From Seminavis robusta (Eukaryota > Bacillariophyta > Bacillariophyceae > Naviculales > Naviculaceae), in assembly GCA_903772945.1 (NCBI GenBank), contig CAICTM010001204.1, positions 1 through 34,205 of the forward strand: a stretch of DNA of 34,205 nucleotides, written 5' to 3'. The position numbers were made by a program, and so were the translations under genes. Shown in pieces: positions 10,394 to 20,233 of this stretch (positions are counted from its first letter, which is position 1; each line of letters starts with the position of its first letter). Under the pieces are notes generated by a model that saw only the letters and a list, made by a program, of their open reading frames with translations, was not told the origin of the DNA and made no database searches.

Positions 10394-13306
10394 CGCGGTG
10401 TTGATGATGGGTGGTGGCTGCTGCTGCTGTTGATCGAAGGGAGAAAACTCAATTTGTGAGAAGAAGATATCGGCCTTTTCCTTGGTCGAGGTACCCTCTC
10501 CTTACCGTAAACACTGATTCACACATTCATTCGCAGTTTGCAACACTATCTCGTTCTCCTTTCGGTAGTTTTGGGGCAGAGGGTCCTTCGAAACTGTCCC
10601 ACTTACCGTTTCATTCAACGTAGAGTTCCTACTAAGAAAGTACTGGGATTTTGAGCCAGCATGACTCGCTGTCGATGCTGGACCGATGCACCTCAATCAC
10701 AAATTTGAGTGCCTTCATCAGCTCTTCATCACACTGGTATGCGGATAAAGTGGGAAGTAAAAGTACTATATTTTTCTAATAAGAAATGGACTAAAAACTA
10801 TGTTAAGTATTGGTCTTCTCGATCAGTAAACACTCTGTGTCAGCGCTGTCAATCCTTGGGTCCATTCATGGGAGGTTAAGTGCAAAGCGATTGCCACACC
10901 GCACCATACTTTCCACCAACTGTGTACTGTTGCAGTACGCAGCATCAAATAATAAGCAGATTTCTATGCATGCACCGTACCGTACCGCTAGCTAGCTTGA
11001 AGGACACCGACACCGAATATCGACACCAGACATTTTTGCTTCCAGTGGTCTCAACGATCGAACTATCAATGCAAAGAGCTAGCTATAATAGCCAGGTGAA
11101 TATCTTTATGCACTGAGATTGCCCTTAAGTATCTGATTACTCGAAACTGTGGATGGCCTCTTCAACTTTGATAGAAAATGTGGATGGTGTCTCTGGTTTG
11201 TTTAGAGCATTTGAATGAATGAATGACTCAACTCTTCATGATGTTTTGTTGCTGTACTTTGGAGTTAAACAGAGTTGTTAGCTGTTGCTGTAAAAGTCAG
11301 TTCAAAGAAGAAACCATCCAATCGATTAAGTAGCAACTGTGCCTGCCGTCAACCTTTTGATCAGCGCTTGAATTGTTTTTAACGATCAGATGAAGAGTAC
11401 CACTGCCTTGAAAACAGCTGTGGGTTTCTACAGTTCCTTCAGTTTCCACTCAAGTCGGAATGAATGCTTCATGGATATCAATGCTTCATAGGGTTACTGA
11501 ATTTTCCATAGTGAAGTTTGAATGAAAATCTTTTCCCTTAAATCCCTCCGACGCCGTCCTCGAAGCTTGACCTGAATCGAAGGTGGAGAACATTGACGAC
11601 CACGCCACTAATGACAATGCCTGCTGCGACCACCAAAAGCTGAGTCAAATTAGTCAAGTGTCAACCGGTATTTTGATCAGTACCAGTGTTTGGTGCATCC
11701 GATTACCGGTGAAAGATCGAACGATGAATCGACTCCCACTCCAAAATGGGAACGGGACCTGTTCCAAACCGGCTTGTCGATCGATGCTCCCCAATCCCAC
11801 AATTTTGTATCCTCTCGACCGTGCAATACCAGGCTTTGTTTGCTTTGAGCAACGGAACAAGGAAACACTAAAGTGCTGCGAATAGTCTGAAACGATTGAA
11901 CAGCTCAATGGCGGAAGTCTCACTGGGTCGCAGTTTGCAGTTGACTGCTTGCCTGCCTGGTGAGTAAGGGTTAGTGCAAAACCATGTCAGGTTCCGATAT
12001 GGGGATCGTGGCTCACAACACATTTTTGCCAACAACACATGCGCCACAATCCTCCGCATTCGCCCTTTTTTGGTGCTTCCTATAGAACTATTGATATTGT
12101 TGGCTGCTCGTGATAGCCAGCAACCGGCATGTGCTGGTGTGCTTGCTAGCTGCATGCTTGCTACCTGGTACCTGCTAACTGCATGTGCTGGTGTGCAAGG
12201 ATTCGGAACGAGGATTCGAACTTGGAGAACCACAATGTCCTGATCGTACAATTTGTACAATACCTCATCGATATGACCCTTCCCCGCGCTTGGAATGATT
12301 GAAACAAACTAAAGCAGGAGCCCAGGAACTGGTTCCTCCTAGAGCGAAGCAAGTCGTATCCAACCAAAGTTGATGAGGGTTCGTGTTTGAGGCTTTCTCC
12401 TTGGCTTATGGATGGATGAGTGGATGAATTGAAGAAGATCCGTGAATTGTCGGTTGTCAGATGGAGTAGCCGCTTTGTGGGAACAGTGTTGTCCATCATG
12501 GGCGGGTTGTCACACGTACCCATGGCAGCCATACCACATCGATGGTCGTCAAGTTTTGAACGATGGCGAACGTATGTCCTTCCTTGTCGTTGGTTTATGT
12601 ATCCAAGGGAGGTATGGTCGTGACTTAGCTTGCCGATTGAGTCACTCCCTTCTCCGGATGGTGCAGGTGATCTGACAACTCTTCTGGCAATGTCTGCCAT
12701 GGCTTGGCGTTGTCTCTTGCCGATTGTACATGTAGAGGCTCTTCCAACCGCTTTCATGGTATTATCAATTTCTCGTAGAACCGATCTCCAAAGTCGACGT
12801 CTTCCGGGGGGCCATCTTGCTCTCCGGTTCGTCCTCCTCGTTCTTCTTCTTCTTCTTGCCACAACTGCAAATGGTCCAATCGTCAAAGTCACTCAGCTGG
12901 GAAGAGCTCCTCTTCTGTCATGCCCAAAACTGTGGTTGGGAGGAGGTTTGAGGTTTGAGGATCTTTGCAGAAAAGCTGGTGGCGTCTCGTCTGCGTACTG
13001 TAGGAACCTGGTTGCTTACCGTGACAAAACTCTTCCTTGGAATGGTCACACATACACTGCCTCTTCTTCGATTGGCCCATGATCGGTAAATTCATCCGTT
13101 ACCGGTAGTGGCAGTGCGCTCGACTGCTCCGATCGCTCTGAACTGCAGAAGGACTCTTTCTTGGCACTTGAATCAAACCACATCGTCTAGAATCCTCACT
13201 TTCTCATGATCAGCAGGCGCTCAAAATGGCATACCATAAACTCTACGAGTACTCCAGAGCAGTTGGAGTAACTCGTTGCTCGTTTGCAATCAGAGCCAAC
13301 GAAAGT

Positions 13307-13334
13307 GACAGGCTTCAATTGATTGAAGCCTGTC
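13307..13334. repeat. Perfect 13-bp inverted repeat with 2-nt spacer
   Basis: GACAGGCTTCAAT at 13307-13319 is followed by TG and then its exact reverse complement at 13322-13334. No gene surrounds it. It could be a cruciform-prone site or the stem of a transcript hairpin, but nothing nearby (no T-run) marks it as a terminator. Confidence 0.85.
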
Positions 13335-14103
13335 GCTGCTCTGGCGAAGGCGTCGCTTTGGTTCTTTGGTTGGTTTTCTGCTGTTTGGTTGAAAAGTGCA
13401 GCCGCCACTCTACTAGCTAGCTATCAGTGCTATCGTACGAGTACCAAAACAGATCAATCTAACCCTAAAGATTCCGTGTCATCTTCGAATTCGAACTGGA
13501 CACTTTTTTCCTTCGTTAATTAACACGACCTCCGTGGCTCTACCCCCACCAAATTGCCACCAATCGGCACAAAAGGACATTGACGACTCCATCAACACCA
13601 ATGGGGACAACCCTATGATCTACACCATCCTTTAGTAACTATATTAGAATGAGGATCCCCATCATGGGTTCACCTGAAAATCTGAGTTGTGGTGTGTGGG
13701 AGCCAATCTAGATAGCAAGCTTTTGCTTGCTTTTACCCGTGCTTCATGGCTTCCTTGCCCCCCCGGGTGGTCTTGTGAGAGCTAGAAGGAGCCACCAGCA
13801 AGCCCCTAAACCTGTCTGGGACAAACGGTGTATTGTATTTGGTGCATTGTATTCGGTGGCGGAAGACAGGCACTGCTGCATGGCACGTCGTGTAGATGTA
13901 GAACGTCGGACGACCTCTTTCAAATCTTTGACACATCCGCGGTTCGCTGCGTCTTGCTAGTAGCTTCCTGTAGTGCCAATTCGCCGAGTTCCTTGCAATT
14001 CCAATTCCAAAAGAGTGCGAACGAACATTGTTGCCTTTGAGCTGGTGGCTCCTGCGGTCGATCCTACCGTTGACTGTGGCAACTCTTCCATGCTGTTGTT
14101 ATC

Positions 14104-14131
14104 GTTGTTGTTGTTGTTGTTGTTGTTGTTG
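14104..14131. repeat. (GTT)n trinucleotide microsatellite
   Basis: Nine uninterrupted GTT units, read as poly-Leu or poly-Asn in open frames on either strand. None of those frames is supported as a gene. Confidence 0.9.
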
Positions 14132-14924
14132 CCTTCGACACAAGGCAGGCACCACCGTCGCCGACGAGTTTTAAAAACAGGCATCTTCGACGCCTCCTCT
14201 GTTGGACTGACGAACCACAAACACTGGAATGTAGCCGTAATGGCGGTAGAAAGCTCATGGTCGAATGTTTCGTTTGCGCGAAAACTCGAAAGCCGTTGCG
14301 AGATAACAGCGGGAAACGCTCCCTTCGCCGTTGTTTTGTTCTGTTGGTAATGACGCTACTCCAGACCACAACCATCAGCCGACACTCGTAGTCGATGAGA
14401 AGCCACCGCCGCAGTCGTCGTACTGCCTTCCGACGCTCCGAGAACATGTGGAGACTTCCCTCATCGTGGAGCGGCTAGATAATGGCGAGATAACAGCGGC
14501 AGCAGCAGCCAAAAGGCTCCTTTCAGCCCTTCAGAGCTCTCTACTTCCACCCTTGCTTTGAGACCATCAGATAAGCTTTGGAGACCATTCTAGCGCTGTA
14601 ATAGTGGTTTCAATAGTAGTGGAAGAGAGTGGAAGAAGCCGCTTGGTTGTCCCCATCTTGCTTGGTGGGGCTGAGTGGTGACTTTTGTGTCACGAAAGCG
14701 AATTTTGAGTCGGGTGCACTCACGAATCCCGTGTTAAAGGCTGAGGTATTCCCCCAAAGCATTATGGATCAGTCACAGTAAGAAACTTACTTGTTACTTG
14801 TGTGTCGGAAGATACTTGTAGTATTTGAGTCAAGTCACGTTCATGATTTTACCAGTCTTGATTCATGATTCGATTCCACCTTCTCCAAGGATTGGGGAAT
14901 TAAATTCCTCCATTCCCTCTTTTC

Positions 14925-17372
14925 ATGGTCAAAGCTGCCAGCGGAGGTTCTTTGACCGTTGCCTTCGTGTTTCGAGGAGCGCTCGCGCCTCTCCTCATTT
15001 TTCTCTGGCCATTTTCTGCCTTTCAGAAGAACAACAAAAACCTCACCATTACATGTATGACAGTAGAAGCTGTTGCTATCGGTATGGTGCACCCCCTCAT
15101 CATGCAGGCATGGGACGGTGCTTGGAACCTTGCGATGATCGTGTGGTTGGTCGCAGTTGCTTACCAGGTGCTAAAGTTCCTGCACAGGCGATTCTTCCCG
15201 TCTGCCACCGATGGCCACTCTGATTATTTCAAATGTCACGGTCGTCTTTCGGACCGCCCTCCTGTTGGTGAGGGTGAATCATCACATTACGTAATGGTGG
15301 GTCGGCATGAATACATGAGACTAGCAGCACGTGATGACATGGATGAACAGCGATGGTTCGACCAAATGATGATCCAAGGGCGAGAAGGGCCACCTCACTT
15401 GAGAAGACGACGAAGGCGCCTTTCTTATGACAGGAGAGACGACGATGACTTGATCGACTTGATGCATCGACAGCATCGCATGGATGTCATCTCACCACGT
15501 GATCGAGCCGCTGAAAGAAGGGCAAATGAACCCGTCAAACGCAATCCACAAGCATGGACTTTGGATGACCATCAACTCTCTCTGGATGATCGCAACAACC
15601 TCTCTGATTGGACTCTTAAACAGGCACAAACACTGGCAGATTTCTGCTTGAATCCATCCAATTCGCTGCAACATGTAAATCTCCAGGCATGTCAACCAAT
15701 GAAGGAGGAGGTATTAGCTGCAGTCCTTCAGGCACTGGGAAAGATGAATCGGTTGAATCGACTGCATTTAGAATGCACCAATGATTGGACCCTTACCCAA
15801 TTGACCCAGCATGTCTTACATGTACCTGCCTTGAGTGTAACATCGAGAAGAACCATAGCACCTGCAGAGGCTGATGCCTTTGCCATTGGATGGAATCAGG
15901 AGAGAGTTCTTCCAAAGAGAGAATTGAACTTTCACAACTTGAATGATGAATCAGTAGCCAATCTGTTCACAGCGTTGAAGCATCATCCCATTGAAAACGT
16001 AGGAAAACTTCAAGCTCGCAGTCTTCAGATTGGAGGTGTAAAAGCCATGTCAAAGTATCTTGAAAGAATGGAGGGTAACAACAGTAACTGTGAACTGATT
16101 CTCTGTGGAAACTGTTGGCCTAACGGCATGTTGAGGCATTTGGTGAACAGTCTGCTGGCGCCAACCAACAAAATCACACGCTTGCAATTCCGAAACGCAT
16201 CCTTCCCTCAAGAGACACGTCGTATGCTGTCAAATCTTCTGCAAAACAAAACCAATCTGGAGGCACTATCCTTCTACCGTTTGAACAGCCACGAAGGGAA
16301 TCGGTGGAACGAGGCTGTCGTCAAAGGGCTCTACATGTCAGCGCCCAAGTTAACGCGTTCCTTGACGACTCTAGAGGTTGTGCACGCCCTCCGTCAAGGG
16401 CAAGTTTCTACTGGATTGGCATACAACTGGAGCGTGACTCTCCCAATGCTGATCAAGCAGCATCCTCATTGGAAGGTCTTGAACCTAAATGACAACTTCA
16501 ACTGCCTGAATGATTTGACGCTAGAACATTTCACTCAGGCTCTGCCGACAAGCACTCAACTGGAACGGTTGAATATCTCCAACGCCAGCATTTCTGCTGG
16601 GAAGGTTCACACCGTTGTGCAAAGCCTGCCAACGAATGTACTAATGACGTATTTGGATCTAAGCCACCTCCAAATAAGTCGTGAAACTTCAAAGGATCTA
16701 GGACGGTGGTTGTCGTCCCAATATGAAATGCAAGAGCTGGTCCTTGATGCCTGCAAGTTGGACGCAACGGGAGTAGAAAGCATCCTTTGTGGTCTAGTGC
16801 AAAGCCAATGCTCACTGAAAAAGCTCAATTTTGCAGGCTGTTGTGCTTTGGGCCTTCAGGGCTTCAATCTGCTGATCGAGTACATACCGCTCCTGCCCAA
16901 GTCTTTTCGCAGCTTGACCCTGACCAATGTCCCAGAGTCTCGGCATGGTATCATCGAGATGGTCCCACCAGAAGTAGATCGACGGTTGTTTTGGCGAGCA
17001 ACACGGCTGATGATGAAACTGAAACAAGTGCTTCGAGAGAACACCAACTTGTTGCAGATATCCGTTGAGCTACAACCAAAGTTTCCACCAGGGTTTGCAG
17101 AATATCTGGAGAGAAGGAATCATTTCATCCAAAGCTTCCTCCGTGATGCCGATCGTCCTCCATGGGAAACCATGATGGACAACTTGAATCGAAGTCTAGT
17201 GAGGGGCTGGTCGGAACTCCAGGAGCCGAGTATGACAACAATCACTGCTGGAATGGTGCTGCGAGCGTTGAGATCTGTACAACCTAAGGGTGCTCAAGGC
17301 CAAGATTGGGAACTGTCGCTGTGGTACGATGCTTTCTCACTCGGGTTGATACCACTACCTCGAGCAGAGTGA
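14925..17372 (+). CDS. Membrane-anchored leucine-rich-repeat (RNI-like) protein
   Basis: This is a single exon of 815 aa. Two hydrophobic segments lie at about residues 8-33 and 64-87, the second followed by HRRF, so the long C-terminal part probably faces the cytosol. Residues 155-205 are highly charged, with an Arg run and RRDDDD. From about 248 to 690 there are irregular ribonuclease-inhibitor-type leucine-rich repeats, for example SLQHVNLQACQ, QLERLNISNASI, MTYLDLSHLQIS and QELVLDACKL, each with a helix between strands. Such LRR surfaces bind proteins; no catalytic domain is visible. The start is the first ATG in the frame. A later start at Met45 or Met54 would drop the first hydrophobic segment. 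It is the only clear plus-strand gene and converges with the Hint gene, with 223 bp between stops. The ligand or partner cannot be guessed. Confidence 0.75.
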   Translation: MVKAASGGSLTVAFVFRGALAPLLIFLWPFSAFQKNNKNLTITCMTVEAVAIGMVHPLIMQAWDGAWNLAMIVWLVAVAYQVLKFLHRRFFPSATDGHSDYFKCHGRLSDRPPVGEGESSHYVMVGRHEYMRLAARDDMDEQRWFDQMMIQGREGPPHLRRRRRRLSYDRRDDDDLIDLMHRQHRMDVISPRDRAAERRANEPVKRNPQAWTLDDHQLSLDDRNNLSDWTLKQAQTLADFCLNPSNSLQHVNLQACQPMKEEVLAAVLQALGKMNRLNRLHLECTNDWTLTQLTQHVLHVPALSVTSRRTIAPAEADAFAIGWNQERVLPKRELNFHNLNDESVANLFTALKHHPIENVGKLQARSLQIGGVKAMSKYLERMEGNNSNCELILCGNCWPNGMLRHLVNSLLAPTNKITRLQFRNASFPQETRRMLSNLLQNKTNLEALSFYRLNSHEGNRWNEAVVKGLYMSAPKLTRSLTTLEVVHALRQGQVSTGLAYNWSVTLPMLIKQHPHWKVLNLNDNFNCLNDLTLEHFTQALPTSTQLERLNISNASISAGKVHTVVQSLPTNVLMTYLDLSHLQISRETSKDLGRWLSSQYEMQELVLDACKLDATGVESILCGLVQSQCSLKKLNFAGCCALGLQGFNLLIEYIPLLPKSFRSLTLTNVPESRHGIIEMVPPEVDRRLFWRATRLMMKLKQVLRENTNLLQISVELQPKFPPGFAEYLERRNHFIQSFLRDADRPPWETMMDNLNRSLVRGWSELQEPSMTTITAGMVLRALRSVQPKGAQGQDWELSLWYDAFSLGLIPLPRAE

Positions 17373-17595
17373 ATACACGCGTGTAGTGACTCATGTTTGA
17401 GTTTCCAAGCATGGCGTCGCTTGGTGTTATTGAACCAAGCGAATCATGGAAGTAGAGTACTGGTCCTGCGCTAGGCCCCTGCAATAAACTATAAAATGCT
17501 TTCTCACTATGAATTTATGACTATTTCATCACTCGCAGCGTAAAATCTAGGGTGGAACAACCATTTCGCGTCTGGTTTGAAGAGTCTTCTCGGCT

Positions 17596-18681
17596 TTAGA
17601 CAGATTTGAGCTTGCGGACAGTCATCTTGCGGCTCACGGCCCAAGCACCAGCACCAGCGACCAAGGCAACAGGAGCCATGGTAGGTCCAAACGTGTTCTC
17701 CAAAAGCATGGAGCAACCAGCAAGGACAAAGAATACAGCAAAAAGAGCAGCCTGGACCAAAATGTTTTGCTGTTCAGTCCAGAGAGCCAAATCAATTCCA
17801 GCAGAGGCAAAGGCAGGGATTCCAGCCTCAGTGTAGGAAATGTTGCCGGAAGAAAGTCCCATGGTGAAGAGACGGAAAGGAGATAGAGCCATGTGAATGA
17901 AGTCCTGGTACGACATGATTGCAAATCCTCCCTGAAGCTCGACATATTCCTTGGCATTGGCTTGCAAAGAAATGTAGGAAGAAGCAGTGATTCCATTCAC
18001 AACAATAGTACCACTGGGAGTCAAAGGTGTGTAGACTCCCTCACGAGAGACACTCTTGATGGATTTCACTTCAGCTCCCTGAAGGACATCACCAACCTTG
18101 ACAGAGTCAGCGCGAACAGGGTTTGCCTTGCCTTCCAAGAAAACCAAGTGAGCTGGTGTCATTTCCATTTGTCCATTGAATTGAAGGAATTCAGCCTTGT
18201 GAGTGGTGTGTTTGTGGCCCCAGGCATAGACCTGCTCGTATTCTCCACTGGCAGCAAGGACATGGTCCCCAACTTGCAGCATGTCCATGGAAACATGGCC
18301 AGAGGGAGTTTGGACTGTGGACTGGCCAGAGAAGCACAAGGAAAAGCCCCACAAATCTTCCGTGGTCTCACCAGCAGTGCCGTCACAGTCAAAATCCAAA
18401 TCACACAAGGCACAGAACGCCTGATCAGCCTGGAGGATACCAACAAGATCGCAAACTCCACAAAAGTTATCATACACGGCGTTCAGTTCTGGGATCGTGG
18501 GAACATTGGCAAAGTTGAGATCATCCCAACAGAGCCCATCAGTGAGGTCGAACCTGGGCATGGCACATCCACCCTGGACAAAGCAGGAGCCTGGGTCTGA
18601 GCAATCTGGGTCGACATTTTCGCAGTTGTCGGCACTGACGAGTGCGACGGCAGAGAGGGTAATAATGGTGGAAAGCTTCAT
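17596..18681 (-). CDS. Secreted/membrane Hint-domain (hedgehog-intein fold) protein
   Basis: The first ATG is at 18681 and gives 361 aa in one exon. Residues 1-17 form a signal peptide with likely cleavage after VSA. Residues 18-115 are a Cys-rich acidic domain (about a dozen Cys) that I do not recognise. The Hint domain starts at Cys116 (CFSG), with LQVGDHVLA, MTPAH at 174-178 (TxxH catalytic pair Thr175/His178), NPVRADSVKVGD, a TPSGTIVVNG turn and ASSY at 233-236, where hedgehog proteins have ASCY. A conserved block HMALSPFRLFTMGLSS follows, then two membrane segments at about 306-326 and 334-350, and a basic tail. The Hint fold is known for self-cleavage at the leading Cys, which would free the N-terminal domain from the membrane tail. 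There is no sterol-recognition region of the animal type, so a cholesterol adduct is not implied. It is a paralog of the gene at 1039-2405. Confidence 0.85.
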   Translation of the reverse strand: MKLSTIITLSAVALVSADNCENVDPDCSDPGSCFVQGGCAMPRFDLTDGLCWDDLNFANVPTIPELNAVYDNFCGVCDLVGILQADQAFCALCDLDFDCDGTAGETTEDLWGFSLCFSGQSTVQTPSGHVSMDMLQVGDHVLAASGEYEQVYAWGHKHTTHKAEFLQFNGQMEMTPAHLVFLEGKANPVRADSVKVGDVLQGAEVKSIKSVSREGVYTPLTPSGTIVVNGITASSYISLQANAKEYVELQGGFAIMSYQDFIHMALSPFRLFTMGLSSGNISYTEAGIPAFASAGIDLALWTEQQNILVQAALFAVFFVLAGCSMLLENTFGPTMAPVALVAGAGAWAVSRKMTVRKLKSV

Positions 18682-20233
18682 GGTGCTCAAAAAAAGTAAA
18701 TGAATTGTGAGTGTTTGGCTGTGGGTCTTTAGACTTTTTGAGGTTTCGAAATTGTGAGAAAAGATGAAGGCTCCCTTTCCTTGTCGTCGTGGCTCCGTAC
18801 GGTATTGTCGTCATCACAGCAATGACTTCGGACCCATGACTTCTGGACAAAACTTAACTTCCCTGCTGGTAGACAGGAAGCAAGTCGTGACAGATCTACC
18901 GGTTGCTTTGGTCGTCAAAGTAAAAGCAATGACCTCATGAATACCTTCACCATTGGTTGAACATGTACCCAAGTGGTTCCTGCGTTGCTACCTCAGCCTT
19001 CAGCGACGTAACATATCCAGGTCTGTTATGGAGGACTGCGCTAAAAGGTTTTGCATGACCGCAGAGATGCCCTCTGTACCATTTGTTTCACTGTGGAAAG
19101 ATCGTACTAAACTGGGAGTGGCGTGCTTTCAGGGCTTAGAAGACTTAAATCGTAAATCTATGTAAACCATGAGACGCCACGACGAGTCGAGTCCCAAAAT
19201 AAGTTGAATGTGTTTCGCATGAGTGGAGACTCCGCTTTCGTGGGGCACTTCGTGCAAACACATCGAGAAAGGGAACAGTCTTTGTGCTATTCATTTGGCG
19301 GCTTTGGTGTCTTTGGCAACCAAACATCAGCCAAGTCGGAAGCAAGGTAAAGTCTTTGCGCACCAATGTTACGGTCACACTTGTCTGGCGGTGTTGGATT
19401 CCAAATTCAAGCAGAGGGAGTTTGATGGACACACACCCTCACTTGGGTTTGCTGGACACACTTACTTGGCTTTGAAGTCCAAGTGGTCTTTAGATTAGCG
19501 AGGCATGTGATGGTCTCGACCAAAGCAAAAATTTGTTCCGAACGAATCTGGCGGCTGAGTTGCCGAATCTGTACCTGGCATGCACAGAGGTAACAAGCGA
19601 GCTTGGAGATTGACTGGGTTGGCTCTGGGTCTACCGATAAAGCATGATGCATCGGCAGCATGGCCGTTGGATTGAGAGAAGAGAGCTTGGAAGATGAAAG
19701 TCGAATTCCAGGAGACAAGTCCAAACAACATCGCGTGGATGCTCATTTCGGTCCCTTCCTCCAGGTTTGTGTTTGGTCTCATTTTGGGTAAGAAACGGTT
19801 GTCCTTGCAGGGGAGACGAACGGCTTCATTGGTCGCCTTGGAGACAATGGCTTGAACTAGCACTAGTGGACATTGTCCCGTAGTTCGAGGCTATCGTACA
19901 CTTTTGGTGGTGAAAGTGCTCATCCACATTGAAAGCTACAGTACTAGTGTTGCATAGGCACGAAATGCCGTGCAAGCGTTGAGATCCTTGCTATGCTTGG
20001 ATGCCCGAGACCAAAATCGGAACATTTGTCAACATAGTTTGCATAGGGCAGACAGAAGCCTTGGGTTAACTCAATCCATGTGTGTTGAAGGTGAATCTGA
20101 TACTTCCTGGTCACGCAGGCTACGTTGATCCTGTGCGGGGTGTAGAGTAGAGAAAGGCAATCTGAGAAAACCCTCAACCAGGCGTGTCTATTCTTAGATA
20201 GGTCTTCATCGATCTAAAATTTTGCATCCGTGG
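18682..20233. other. Intergenic stretch, no supported gene
   Basis: Open frames of up to about 120 codons occur on both strands and lack ATG starts in good context or any domain. A short near-repeat with TGGACACAC lies at 19425-19465. The stretch includes the promoter side of the Hint gene (18682 onward) and the 3' side of the MscS gene (20233 downward). Confidence 0.45.

Larger units (their letters stand above)
10394..14924. other. Long gene-poor stretch
   Basis: No gene with recognisable domains was found in 4.5 kb. Short frames at 12161-13095 (-) include a Cys/His-containing start (ATG at 13095, QCMCDHSKEEFC) with a possible donor GTAAGC after it, and a Lys/Glu-rich stretch in another frame, but I found no splice pair that joins them in frame. 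A frame at 14331-14561 (+) ends in an Ala/Leu helix-like tail and is not otherwise supported. A perfect 13-bp hairpin lies at 13307-13334 and a (GTT)n microsatellite at 14104-14131. A direct repeat GCATGTGCTGGTGTGC occurs near 12126 and 12181. Confidence 0.45.

Noticed and set aside
12195..12245. A GGATTCGAACTTGG string resembling a tRNA T-arm
   Set aside because: The five-base stem around the loop does not pair and no acceptor or anticodon arm could be placed upstream or downstream.
12161..12892. Minus-strand open frame of 243 codons rich in Arg
   Set aside because: The head has no ATG and the Arg-rich start comes from a shifted reading of a Lys/Glu-rich segment. No domain or conserved-looking stretch was seen.
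13957..14447. Minus-strand frames with poly-Asn or poly-Thr
   Set aside because: They are produced by the (GTT)n microsatellite; nothing around it supports coding.
19495..19863. Minus-strand open frame of 122 codons
   Set aside because: It begins without ATG (the first is 27 codons in) and shows no domain or splice signals linking it to a neighbour.
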